DNA of 34,493 bases, taken from NCBI GenBank assembly GCA_026417755.1, contig JAOACQ010000026.1:1-34493 (forward strand). Reading direction: 5' to 3'. The position numbers were made by a program, and so were the translations under genes. Under the pieces are notes generated by a model. It was not told where the DNA came from. It saw nothing but the letters and a program-made list of their open reading frames with translations, and ran no database searches. Origin of the DNA: Brevinematales bacterium (GTDB lineage Bacteria > Spirochaetota > Brevinematia > Brevinematales > JAOACQ01). Below are positions 1 to 7,326 of the stretch, piece by piece (position 1 is the first letter of the stretch; each line of letters starts with the position of its first letter).

Positions 1-277
1 TTCATCTTCGAGTTCTACTGGGGTTACATATGTTACAATAACACTTCCGTTCAGTTATGATGGAGCTGGAGAATTTTACTGGAAGACGGATAAATTCTCT
101 ACAGTAGTTAACTGGAGTAGATTTGTTAACTCATGGAATGTAGATATACTTGAGATTAATGGAGTAAACTGTGCCAACAAGTGGGTAGCAGAGCATACCA
201 TACCAGCAGCTTCTGATGGCTTCTGGTATATAAGGTATAAGGGTTTATATGCTTGGAGCCATGTAGAGATTAAATAA
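1..277 (+). CDS. C-terminal fragment of a secreted polysaccharide-degrading enzyme, CBM64-like cellulose-binding domain
   Basis: The window opens inside this gene. The frame beginning at base 2 reads 91 residues to TAA at 275-277, and it is missing from the ORF track because it has no start here. The visible part is a short serine/threonine linker (SSSST) followed by a single domain of about 85 residues with six tryptophans (FYWKTD, NWSRF, NSWNV, NKWVA, FWYI, AWSHVEIK). Wording and tryptophan spacing closely match what I recall of CBM64, the C-terminal crystalline-cellulose-binding module of Spirochaeta thermophila glycosidases, where tryptophans form a flat binding strip. The catalytic part lies upstream of the window, so the enzyme activity is unknown. 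A strong terminator follows. Reading frame is certain; the family call is from memory of the motif pattern. Confidence 0.78.
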   Translation, partial: SSSSSTGVTYVTITLPFSYDGAGEFYWKTDKFSTVVNWSRFVNSWNVDILEINGVNCANKWVAEHTIPAASDGFWYIRYKGLYAWSHVEIK

Positions 278-285
278 ATTTTTTG

Positions 286-322
286 GAGGCTGCCCTTAAA
301 GGTTTTGGGCAGTCTCTTTTTT
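286..322 (+). terminator. Intrinsic terminator after the CBM64-bearing gene
   Basis: A 10-bp stem, 286-295 with 307-316 (GAGGCTGCCC against GGGCAGTCTC, one G-T wobble), has an 11-base loop and is followed by six T (317-322). It lies 9 bases past the stop codon and separates this gene from the promoter at 332. Confidence 0.9.
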
Positions 323-331
323 AAAATAAAA

Positions 332-360
332 TTGATTTAAATATTTTTGTTTCTTAAAAT
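332..360 (+). promoter_or_regulatory. Sigma-70-type promoter for the PrsA/SurA-like lipoprotein gene
   Basis: TTGATT (332-337), a 17-base spacer, then TAAAAT (355-360). It sits just after the upstream terminator and just before the Shine-Dalgarno of the gene at 379. A start site near 367 would give a very short leader of about 12 bases containing GGGAGG. Confidence 0.5.
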
Positions 361-378
361 ATTTAATTGGGAGGAATT

Positions 379-1638
379 ATGAGACTTAAGATATTTTGTT
401 TGGTTGCTATTCTTTTTTTATTATTGTCTGGATGTGAAAAAAGTAAACGATTTGGAGAAAGGACATTAAAGGTCAATGGGAATTATGTATCAAAAGAACT
501 TATTCAAAGGGAATGGGAAGTTTTTTTTAAAAAGAATAAATACAATCCAGCCGTTGTTCGTATGCCAGTAGAAGAAAAATATTACTATCTAGTTAAAAAT
601 GTGCTTGAAAAGGTTTTACTAGAAGATTATTTGAATAAAAATGCAAAAATATCAGAGATTGAAGTTTCAAATTATGTAGAAAAATATGTAAAACCTTCAT
701 ATTATCTTAATTACGAAATAGAGCTTGATATGTTACCTGAAAATTATAAAGATGTAGTTGTAGAAAAAAGTATTTATGATAGAGTAAAAAATTATTTACT
801 TATGAGTAAACTTATTCCTGAAATGGCGAAAAAAAATGGAGTTGAGATTTTTGATGAAGAGATAAATAATGAATTTGAAAACCAGAGGACAAATCAGATT
901 TTGTTAATGAGTAGAATAATTGTGTTACCTTTTGCCCAGCGAAATTTGATATCAAAAATTACTGATAAAGAGAGTTTTATAGAATTTTGTAAAAATTATT
1001 CTATTGATTTTGATACAAAGTATCGAGGTGGTTTTATAGGTGATTTAAGAAGAATGGGATTTATAAAAAGGATAAATAAAAAAATTACGGATATTAAAGA
1101 AAATGATATTTACGAGATAAAAGAAGGAACAAATGTGATTTTTGTATATATTGAAAAAGTTATTCCGTTCTATATGGAAAAAGAAGATATTGCAAATATG
1201 TTGATAATGAAAAAATTTGCAGCCTCAGAAAAATATACCAATTGGATAAACAAACTTGAAGATGAAAGTAAAATAGAATTTTTTGATCCTTATTTTGAAG
1301 TATATTATGCTTATAATAAAGGAGATTTTCAAAGGGCTGCTTATTTATATGAAAAAATTTTTAAAAAAATGCAATTTTCTTTTGATTATTTTATGAAGAT
1401 AGTTGATTGTTATTATAAAGGCAAAAACTGGAAAAAGTTGATTAAATTAATAAATAAGTATGAGAAAATTTATAAAGAAAATAAGATTCAATTTGAAATT
1501 TTAAAAGCCGAAAGTTACTTGAATCTTGGAAACAAAAAGAAAGCACTTTTTATTCTTAATGAATTGAAGAAAAAAGCTATAAATGATCCTGCAATTTTTT
1601 CAAGAATTGAAAAGATGGAATTAAATTTGACAAATTAA
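379..1638 (+). CDS. Lipoprotein with SurA/PrsA-like peptidyl-prolyl isomerase region and C-terminal TPR-like repeats
   Basis: Probable envelope folding factor. The ORF track starts at TTG 367, but that codon overlaps the Shine-Dalgarno GGGAGG; ATG 379 is the better start, giving 419 residues. The N-terminus is a lipoprotein signal with lipobox LLSGC, so the mature protein should be anchored to a membrane facing the periplasm. A SurA_N-like helical region follows ('VNGNYVSKELIQREWEVFF', about residues 30-110). Residues roughly 170-265 look like a divergent parvulin domain (SRIIVLPF, RGGFIGDL, a closing VFVYIEKVIPF-like strand). The last 100 residues resemble TPR helices (LKAESYLNLGNKKKAL). Whether the parvulin is catalytically active cannot be judged. 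Upstream is a terminator and downstream aconitase has its own promoter, so it is probably monocistronic. Confidence 0.65.
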   Translation: MRLKIFCLVAILFLLLSGCEKSKRFGERTLKVNGNYVSKELIQREWEVFFKKNKYNPAVVRMPVEEKYYYLVKNVLEKVLLEDYLNKNAKISEIEVSNYVEKYVKPSYYLNYEIELDMLPENYKDVVVEKSIYDRVKNYLLMSKLIPEMAKKNGVEIFDEEINNEFENQRTNQILLMSRIIVLPFAQRNLISKITDKESFIEFCKNYSIDFDTKYRGGFIGDLRRMGFIKRINKKITDIKENDIYEIKEGTNVIFVYIEKVIPFYMEKEDIANMLIMKKFAASEKYTNWINKLEDESKIEFFDPYFEVYYAYNKGDFQRAAYLYEKIFKKMQFSFDYFMKIVDCYYKGKNWKKLIKLINKYEKIYKENKIQFEILKAESYLNLGNKKKALFILNELKKKAINDPAIFSRIEKMELNLTN

Positions 1639-1643
1639 ATCAA

Positions 1644-1672
1644 TTGATATTTTTCTCATTTTGTTTTATAAT
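1644..1672 (+). promoter_or_regulatory. Sigma-70-type promoter for aconitase
   Basis: TTGATA (1644-1649), 17-base spacer, perfect TATAAT (1667-1672). The expected start near 1679 gives a leader of about 24 bases containing the AGGGGA ribosome binding site of the aconitase gene. Confidence 0.75.
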
Positions 1673-1703
1673 CATAGCTTATTTATTTTTATAGGGGACT
1701 TAA

Positions 1704-3947
1704 ATGATAGAGTTGGTAAAAAAGAGATATGAGCTTATTAAAGAAAGAGTAAATAAAGCAAGGAAATTATTAAATAGGCCTCTTTCTCTTGCTGAAAAAG
1801 TTATATTTTCCCACCTCTTTAATGGAGTAAATGATGAAATAAAGGCTTTTAAGAGAGGTGTTTCATATATAGAACTTATGCCTGATAGAGTGGCGATGCA
1901 GGATGCAACAGCTCAGATGGCTTTACTACAGTTTATGCTTGCCAATAGAGAAACAACTTTTGTACCAACTTCTGTTCATTGTGATCACCTTATTGAAGCA
2001 AAGGAAGGGGTTGATAAAGATTTGCCGGTGGCACTGAAAGAAAATAAAGAGGTTTATGATTTTCTTCTTGATGTGTCAAGAAAGTATGGAATTGAATTCT
2101 GGAAACCTGGTTATGGAATCATTCATCAGGTTATCCTTGAAAATTATGCTTTTCCTGGTGGACTTATTATAGGAACTGACTCACATACACCAAACTCTGG
2201 TGGTGTAACTATGATGGGAGTTGGAGTAGGGGGGGCTGATGCAGTTGATGTAATGGTTGGTATGGCATGGGAGGTGAAACTTCCAAAAATTATAGGCGTA
2301 AAGTTAACAGGTAAACTCTCTGACTGGGCATCACCAAAGGATGTTATACTTAAACTTCTTGGTATCCTTACCGTAAAAGGTGGTACTGGTTGTGTAATTG
2401 AATATTTTGGAGAAGGTTGCAGTTCTATTTCAGCCACTGGTAAAGCAACTATCTGTAATATGGGGGCAGAACTTGGTGCGACGTCTTCGATTTTTCCTTA
2501 TGATGATAAAATAGCTGATTATCTTATAAAAACGGGTAGATCAGAGATTGTAAAACTTTCTGAAGAAATAAGGGATGAACTTAGGGCTGATGACGGTTTG
2601 ATAAGTAACCCTGAGAGTTATTATGATAAAGTTATAGAAATAAATCTTTCGGAATTAAAACCTCATATAAATGGGCCTTTTACACCTGATATTTCACATA
2701 CGGTTGATAATATAGATCCGTTCTTAAAAGAAAATGGTTACCCTATCGAGATTTCGGCTGCTTTAATTGGTAGCTGTACTAATTCAAGCTATGAAGATCT
2801 TGACAAGGCTGCCAATATAGCTATAGATGCCCTGAATAAGGGGTTAAAACTGAAAGCAAAATTATATATCAGCCCTGGTTCTGAAAAGGTTAAGAAAACA
2901 ATAGAAAAAAATGGTCAGCTTGATGTTTTTAAAAGGATTGGAGCAGTAATACTTGCAAATGCTTGTGGTCCTTGTATAGGAATGTGGAATAGACAGGATA
3001 TAAAAAAAGGCACAAAGAATAGCATAATTCATTCTTTCAACAGAAACTTTGCTAAAAGAGCTGACGGAAATCCAGAAACGCATGCTTTTATAGCTAGTCC
3101 TGAAATGGTGATGGCACTGGCTTTTTCAGGAACATTTGCATTTAATCCCGAGAAAGATTTTCTTGTTAATGAAAATGGAGAAAAAGTGAAGCTAAATATT
3201 CCTTTTGGTAATGAGTTGCCAGCAGAGTTTTTTGATGTTAATGATGGTAGAATTATTGAAAAAAAGAATATAGAGATAAAAATAGATCCTTCAAGCGATA
3301 GACTTGCTTTTCTTACTCCGTTTGAAAGATGGAATGGGGAAGATTTTATTGAGCTTCCTATTCTTCTTAAAGTAAAAGGTAAGTGTACAACCGATCATAT
3401 TTCTATGGCTGGGGAGTGGCTAAGGTATAGAGGGCACCTTGATAAAATTTCCGACAATTTGTTTCTTGGTGCGACAAATGCTTATAATGGAGAAACCGGT
3501 AAAGCGAAAAATATTTTTACAGGAGAATATGATATAGTTTCTAAAGTTGCCAGGGATTATAAAAAAAGAGGAGTGGGTTGGGTAGTTATTGGTGACGAGA
3601 ACTATGGTGAAGGTTCAAGTAGAGAACATGCTGCAATGGAACCGAGATATCTTGGATGTAAAGCAATTATAGTTAAAAGTTTTGCAAGAATCCATGAAAC
3701 TAATCTAAAAAAACAGGGTATTTTAGCCCTTACTTTTTCTAATCCTATTGATTACGATAAAATAAGAGAAGATGATCTGGTTACTATAAGCCTTAAAGAT
3801 TTTAAGGAAGGTAAACCACTTAAAATGCTTATTAAACATAGAGATGGAACAACTGAAGAAATACAGATTGCCCATACCTACAATCAAAAACAGATAGAAT
3901 GGTTTAAGGCTGGTAGTGCTCTAAATCTTATAGCAAACAAAAAATAG
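1704..3947 (+). CDS. acn: Aconitate hydratase, mitochondrial-type
   Basis: Interconverts citrate and isocitrate through cis-aconitate in the cytoplasm, using a [4Fe-4S] cluster. The 747-residue protein has the expected length for the mitochondrial-type subfamily (the AcnA/IRP type is near 890). The three cluster cysteines fall at C358 (GSCTNSSYED), C421 and C424 (NACGPCIG), the same numbers as in mature pig-heart aconitase as I recall. Other hallmarks are TDSHTPNSGG, the KCTTDHIS swivelling-domain start and EGSSREHAAMEPRYLG with its substrate arginines. ATG 1704 follows AGGGGA. No citrate synthase or isocitrate dehydrogenase gene is adjacent, so the rest of the oxidative branch must lie elsewhere or be absent. 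The stop lies one base from the convergent TPR gene's stop. Confidence 0.96.
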   Translation: MIELVKKRYELIKERVNKARKLLNRPLSLAEKVIFSHLFNGVNDEIKAFKRGVSYIELMPDRVAMQDATAQMALLQFMLANRETTFVPTSVHCDHLIEAKEGVDKDLPVALKENKEVYDFLLDVSRKYGIEFWKPGYGIIHQVILENYAFPGGLIIGTDSHTPNSGGVTMMGVGVGGADAVDVMVGMAWEVKLPKIIGVKLTGKLSDWASPKDVILKLLGILTVKGGTGCVIEYFGEGCSSISATGKATICNMGAELGATSSIFPYDDKIADYLIKTGRSEIVKLSEEIRDELRADDGLISNPESYYDKVIEINLSELKPHINGPFTPDISHTVDNIDPFLKENGYPIEISAALIGSCTNSSYEDLDKAANIAIDALNKGLKLKAKLYISPGSEKVKKTIEKNGQLDVFKRIGAVILANACGPCIGMWNRQDIKKGTKNSIIHSFNRNFAKRADGNPETHAFIASPEMVMALAFSGTFAFNPEKDFLVNENGEKVKLNIPFGNELPAEFFDVNDGRIIEKKNIEIKIDPSSDRLAFLTPFERWNGEDFIELPILLKVKGKCTTDHISMAGEWLRYRGHLDKISDNLFLGATNAYNGETGKAKNIFTGEYDIVSKVARDYKKRGVGWVVIGDENYGEGSSREHAAMEPRYLGCKAIIVKSFARIHETNLKKQGILALTFSNPIDYDKIREDDLVTISLKDFKEGKPLKMLIKHRDGTTEEIQIAHTYNQKQIEWFKAGSALNLIANKK

Positions 3948-3948
3948 C

Positions 3949-5850
3949 TTATTTGCCTTTTTTCTTTGTTGTTTTCGGGTTATTAGTTTTAGGTGCCCAT
4001 TTGCTTTCTGGAAAATTTTTCTTTATCTTTTCTATATATTTTTGGGATTCTTTTTTGTTCCCCATTTTTTCGTAAATCTTTGAAAGGTGATAATATATTT
4101 CATCAAATCCAGCAGAATCTTCATTTGTTGTAGTTACAAGAGTTTCAACCTTATTAAATATTTCAAATGACTTTTGAAAATTTCCCTCATTATAATAAAT
4201 CCATCCCTTTGTATCTAAATAAGGAAGATAATCTGGCTTAATTATTAAAGCCTTATCTACCAAATTGTGCGCTTTGTCTAGATTTATTTTTTCGATTGAG
4301 TATACATAAGCAAGAAGATTATTTATTTCAGGATCGTTTTCTTTGAGTTTTAAAGCTCTTTCAAGATATTCGATAGATTTCTTGTTGTCATTTTTTTCGT
4401 AGTATGAAACACCAATGAAGAATAAACTTTTAGTATCGAGAGGCATAAATTCAAGGGCGTCTTCAAAATTTTTGATTGCCATATCATATTTTTTGTTGTC
4501 ATAGTTTATAAGACCACTGTGAAAAAGAACAAGGTATTTTTCATTTGCTTTACGTGCTATACCATTTGCTTTTGATATATATTCCTGAGATTTTTCTTTT
4601 TCTTTTTTTAAATGATAAATATATGATAGTTTTATATATGAATCAACAAGATAATCAGTAGCTTCTTCGGAAGAAGTATAGAGTTCAAAATATTTTTTTG
4701 CTTCATCATAATTTTTTATTTCATAACAAAGTGTACCTATTACCCAGTATATTGTTGGTTTACCAGCATTATTTTTTTCTATTACTTTGTAAAATTTAAT
4801 TGCAAGCTCAAGTTTTTCTGAGATTTCAGCCTTGTTTCCAAGTAAAAAGGCTTCTTTATTTTGCATTTCTGTGTTGGTAATCTTCTCATAATTTAAATAA
4901 AATAGGTAATGAATATAAAAATGTGGGGAAGGATTTTTCTTTGTTATTTCTTCGAGTGTTTTCAACGAATCTTTATATTTTCCTTCGCTATATTGTGATA
5001 AGGCTTTTAAATATATTGATTCACTTTGATATTTTTTTGCAAAACTTTTGTATTCTTCATCTCCTGAAACAAGCAACAGGCCACCATATAATTCATATAA
5101 ACCTTCAGCCCATAAAACCTCTGGAATTTTATTAATGACTTTTATTGCTTTTTCAAATTCAAGAACCTCCGAATAAACAATAGCTAGATTGATTAATAGT
5201 CTATTATCGTAAGGATTAATATTGATAGCTTTTTCATAATAATAAATTGCATCAAAATAGTTATTATTTTCTACAGCTAACTGACCTAGATTAAAATATG
5301 ATTTGTAGAGAATCAAATACTCAAGTTCGTTGTTAAAATTTTGAGAATTGATAACTTTTAAAAAATATGCTTCTGCATCATCATATTTTCTCTTCAAAAA
5401 CTCAATAACTCCGAGGTAAAAGTTTGCTACAATATCGTCTTTATTGTTTTTGATAAGCATATTGAGGGGTTTTTTCATCTCTTCAATGTTTCCACTTTCC
5501 TCAAGAAGAAAAACATATTTTTTTGCTATCTCAGTATTATCCGGGTATAGACTGAAAGCCTCTCTGGCAAGATTAACAGTTTCTTTAAGAAAAGATTTGT
5601 AATTTTTTTCATCATTTTGAACTATATATTTTCTTGTTTTTGCTATATATGATTCAAGCATAGAGTTGTAAATGTATTCATTTATTACACCTTTCTTTTT
5701 TATTTCATTGAATAACTTGATGGCTTCATCAAATTGTCCCGCATTATGTCTTTCAAGTGCTTCTGCGTATATAGTTTCTATTTCAAAATCATTTTGTTCA
5801 CCATATATAATCGTTGTTATGATTAAGAGTGAAAAAAGTATTTTTTTCAT
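3949..5850 (-). CDS. Periplasmic or secreted TPR-repeat protein
   Basis: A 633-residue protein with an N-terminal signal sequence (basic MKK, then LFSLLIITTIIYG) and no lipobox. The rest is almost entirely tetratricopeptide repeats: recurring A-x4-F/Y/L patterns such as YYYEKAININPYD, AIKNFEDALEFMPLD, SIEYLERALKLKENDPEINNLLAYVYS, about ten or more repeats. The C-terminus is a lysine-rich tail (TTKKKGK). TPR arrays are protein-protein scaffolds; the partner is unknown. The start codon overlaps the stop of the upstream M50 protease gene by 4 bases (ATGA), and its Shine-Dalgarno (AGGGGG) lies inside that gene, so the two should be translationally coupled and functionally linked. An outer-membrane or cell-envelope assembly role is inference only. 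Confidence 0.8.
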   Translation of the reverse strand: MKKILFSLLIITTIIYGEQNDFEIETIYAEALERHNAGQFDEAIKLFNEIKKKGVINEYIYNSMLESYIAKTRKYIVQNDEKNYKSFLKETVNLAREAFSLYPDNTEIAKKYVFLLEESGNIEEMKKPLNMLIKNNKDDIVANFYLGVIEFLKRKYDDAEAYFLKVINSQNFNNELEYLILYKSYFNLGQLAVENNNYFDAIYYYEKAININPYDNRLLINLAIVYSEVLEFEKAIKVINKIPEVLWAEGLYELYGGLLLVSGDEEYKSFAKKYQSESIYLKALSQYSEGKYKDSLKTLEEITKKNPSPHFYIHYLFYLNYEKITNTEMQNKEAFLLGNKAEISEKLELAIKFYKVIEKNNAGKPTIYWVIGTLCYEIKNYDEAKKYFELYTSSEEATDYLVDSYIKLSYIYHLKKEKEKSQEYISKANGIARKANEKYLVLFHSGLINYDNKKYDMAIKNFEDALEFMPLDTKSLFFIGVSYYEKNDNKKSIEYLERALKLKENDPEINNLLAYVYSIEKINLDKAHNLVDKALIIKPDYLPYLDTKGWIYYNEGNFQKSFEIFNKVETLVTTTNEDSAGFDEIYYHLSKIYEKMGNKKESQKYIEKIKKNFPESKWAPKTNNPKTTKKKGK

Positions 5851-6467
5851 TGTTTTCCCCCTAAAAATAAGTTTATAAGAAAATTTCCGATCAAATTAAA
5901 CAAAGGCACATAAATGTATCTTATTCCTCCAGTTACCATCAATACAAGAAAAGCAACTAAAAAAAAGTCTTTAAGTTTATAGACAACATATCTGATCTTT
6001 TCAGGCAAAAGCATTGAGAAAAAATTATACCCGTCAAGTGGTGGAAAAGGTAATAGATTGAATACGAATAACATAAGATTCATAGAAGCAACAACTAAAA
6101 AACCTTCAATCCTGAAAAGCACAAAAAACCAAAACATAAGTATCATAATTATAAAATTTATGACTACACCAGCTATTGAGACAACCAATATACCTATCCT
6201 CTGGTGTTTAAAATTAATTGGATTTATCGGGACAGGTTTTGCCCATCCAAATACTGGCATATTAAATATAAATAGTATCAAAGGAAGAATAACTGTACCT
6301 ACGGGATCAATATGTTTTAGTGGGTTTAAGGACAATCTTCCTGCTAATTTTGCTGTATCATCACCATAGATTAAAGCTGCAAAACCATGAGCTACCTCAT
6401 GAAGAATTATACTATAAGCTATCCCAATTATTATTATTAATCCATTTAAAATCAAAAAAATATCCAT
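5847..6467 (-). CDS. Membrane-embedded site-2-type metalloprotease (peptidase M50 family, YwhC-like)
   Basis: A small intramembrane zinc protease of 206 residues with no PDZ domain. The zinc site is visible: HEVAH at residues 23-27 (two His ligands and catalytic Glu) in the first membrane helix, and N137-LLPFPPLD145-G, carrying the third metal ligand Asp, in a later helix. About five or six hydrophobic helices are seen (residues 3-22, 55-75, 93-117, 122-140, 165-180, 185-202). This minimal form, found in many bacteria and archaea, has mostly unknown substrates. It is the first gene of a two-gene unit with the TPR protein, which could present or recognise substrates (inference). It is read from a promoter with a perfect TTGACA element at 6510-6515. 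The Shine-Dalgarno before ATG 6467 is weak. Confidence 0.9.
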   Translation of the reverse strand: MDIFLILNGLIIIIGIAYSIILHEVAHGFAALIYGDDTAKLAGRLSLNPLKHIDPVGTVILPLILFIFNMPVFGWAKPVPINPINFKHQRIGILVVSIAGVVINFIIMILMFWFFVLFRIEGFLVVASMNLMLFVFNLLPFPPLDGYNFFSMLLPEKIRYVVYKLKDFFLVAFLVLMVTGGIRYIYVPLFNLIGNFLINLFLGGKQ

Positions 6468-6486
6468 TAATTTTGCCTGTCTATAA

Positions 6487-6515
6487 AATTTAAGGAATTA
6501 ATAAAAATTTGTCAA
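6487..6515 (-). promoter_or_regulatory. Sigma-70-type promoter for the M50 protease/TPR operon
   Basis: On the minus strand, a perfect TTGACA (6515-6510), 17-base spacer, then TAAATT (6492-6487). The start site would be near 6480, leaving a leader of only about 13 bases before the ATG at 6467. Confidence 0.65.
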
Positions 6516-6689
6516 CTTTTCATATTGAGATTCAAACTTATCATAGTTTGTAATTCGATTTTAAATTTTTTTCTGTTTCTTAGGTATTTCCTTTTAAAGA
6601 GTTAACTTCTTCTGTAATGATAAGACCCTTTGAGGGAAAGCAGAGGAGAAAAATCGGAATGGCAGAGTATAGGGAATTAATAATTAAGA

Positions 6690-6718
6690 TTGAAAAAAAC
6701 AAATAATTAAGATAAAAT
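6690..6718 (+). promoter_or_regulatory. Sigma-70-type promoter for the ECF sigma/FecR operon
   Basis: TTGAAA (6690-6695), 17-base spacer, TAAAAT (6713-6718), leaving a leader of about 30 bases to the TTG start at 6757. Divergent from the M50 promoter. The rest of the 289-base gap 6468-6756 holds no convincing gene; a 29-codon ORF at 6617-6706 is described in the findings. Confidence 0.6.
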
Positions 6719-6756
6719 ATAAGTAATGAAAAAAAGATTTTGTTTAAGAGGGCAGA

Positions 6757-7326
6757 TTGGATATTAAAAAACTTACAGATGAGGAATTGGTATTAAATCT
6801 TCAGACTTTAAAAGAGAGCTCACGAGTTGTCTTTGAACAGTATATAGAAGAGTTGTTTGAAAGGTATAAGATTCAGATTTATAGTTTGTCAATGTATTAT
6901 GGTTTACAAAGTGAAGATGCAATGGATGTTGTTCAGGAGACTTTTATAAAGTTTCTCAACTTTCATCGCTCTTTTAAAACTGATCTTACATTTAAACCCT
7001 GGTTTTTTAAAATAGTTTTAAATGTTGTGAGAAATAAATACAACGAATTAAAAAAACATAGTTATGTAGAAATAAGTAAACTTTCATCGGAAATGTTTTT
7101 TGATGAAAATTTTGAAAAACTTCAAAAAAGAGAAATATTAAGAGGTATTTTATATAGGTTGCCAGTGAAAGAGAGAGAAGTAATACTCCTTGAAATTTAT
7201 GGGGGACTTAACCTGAAAGAAATATCAGAGACGCTAGGTATTTCTTTAAGGCAGGTTTATAACAGGCTTGATAAGGCATATGAGCTTTTGAAGGAATATA
7301 TAGGAGATAATATAGATGATTTCTGA
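6757..7326 (+). CDS. ECF-type RNA polymerase sigma factor
   Basis: A 189-residue sigma-70-family factor with only regions 2 and 4. Region 2 is at about residues 28-75 (YGLQSEDAMDVVQETFIKFLNF, then a KPWFFKIVLNVVRNK segment). Region 4 is at about 128-180 (LPVKEREVILLEIYGGLNLKEISETL, helix-turn-helix GISLRQVYNRLDKA). The start is TTG at 6757, 4 bases after GAGGG; no upstream ATG is in frame. ECF sigmas direct RNA polymerase to stress or envelope regulons and are usually held by a co-encoded anti-sigma factor. The next gene overlaps it by 11 bases and encodes a membrane FecR protein, which fits that role. Target promoters are not identifiable; the promoter in front looks like ordinary sigma-70 rather than an autoregulated AAC-type element. 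Confidence 0.9.
   Translation: MDIKKLTDEELVLNLQTLKESSRVVFEQYIEELFERYKIQIYSLSMYYGLQSEDAMDVVQETFIKFLNFHRSFKTDLTFKPWFFKIVLNVVRNKYNELKKHSYVEISKLSSEMFFDENFEKLQKREILRGILYRLPVKEREVILLEIYGGLNLKEISETLGISLRQVYNRLDKAYELLKEYIGDNIDDF

Noticed and set aside
367-378. TTG start for the first lipoprotein
   Set aside because: The codon is part of the ribosome binding site GGGAGG for ATG 379, and the lipoprotein signal starts naturally at ATG 379.
2144-2437. Minus-strand ORF inside aconitase
   Set aside because: Proline/serine/isoleucine-rich shadow of a strongly conserved plus-strand gene; no ribosome site.
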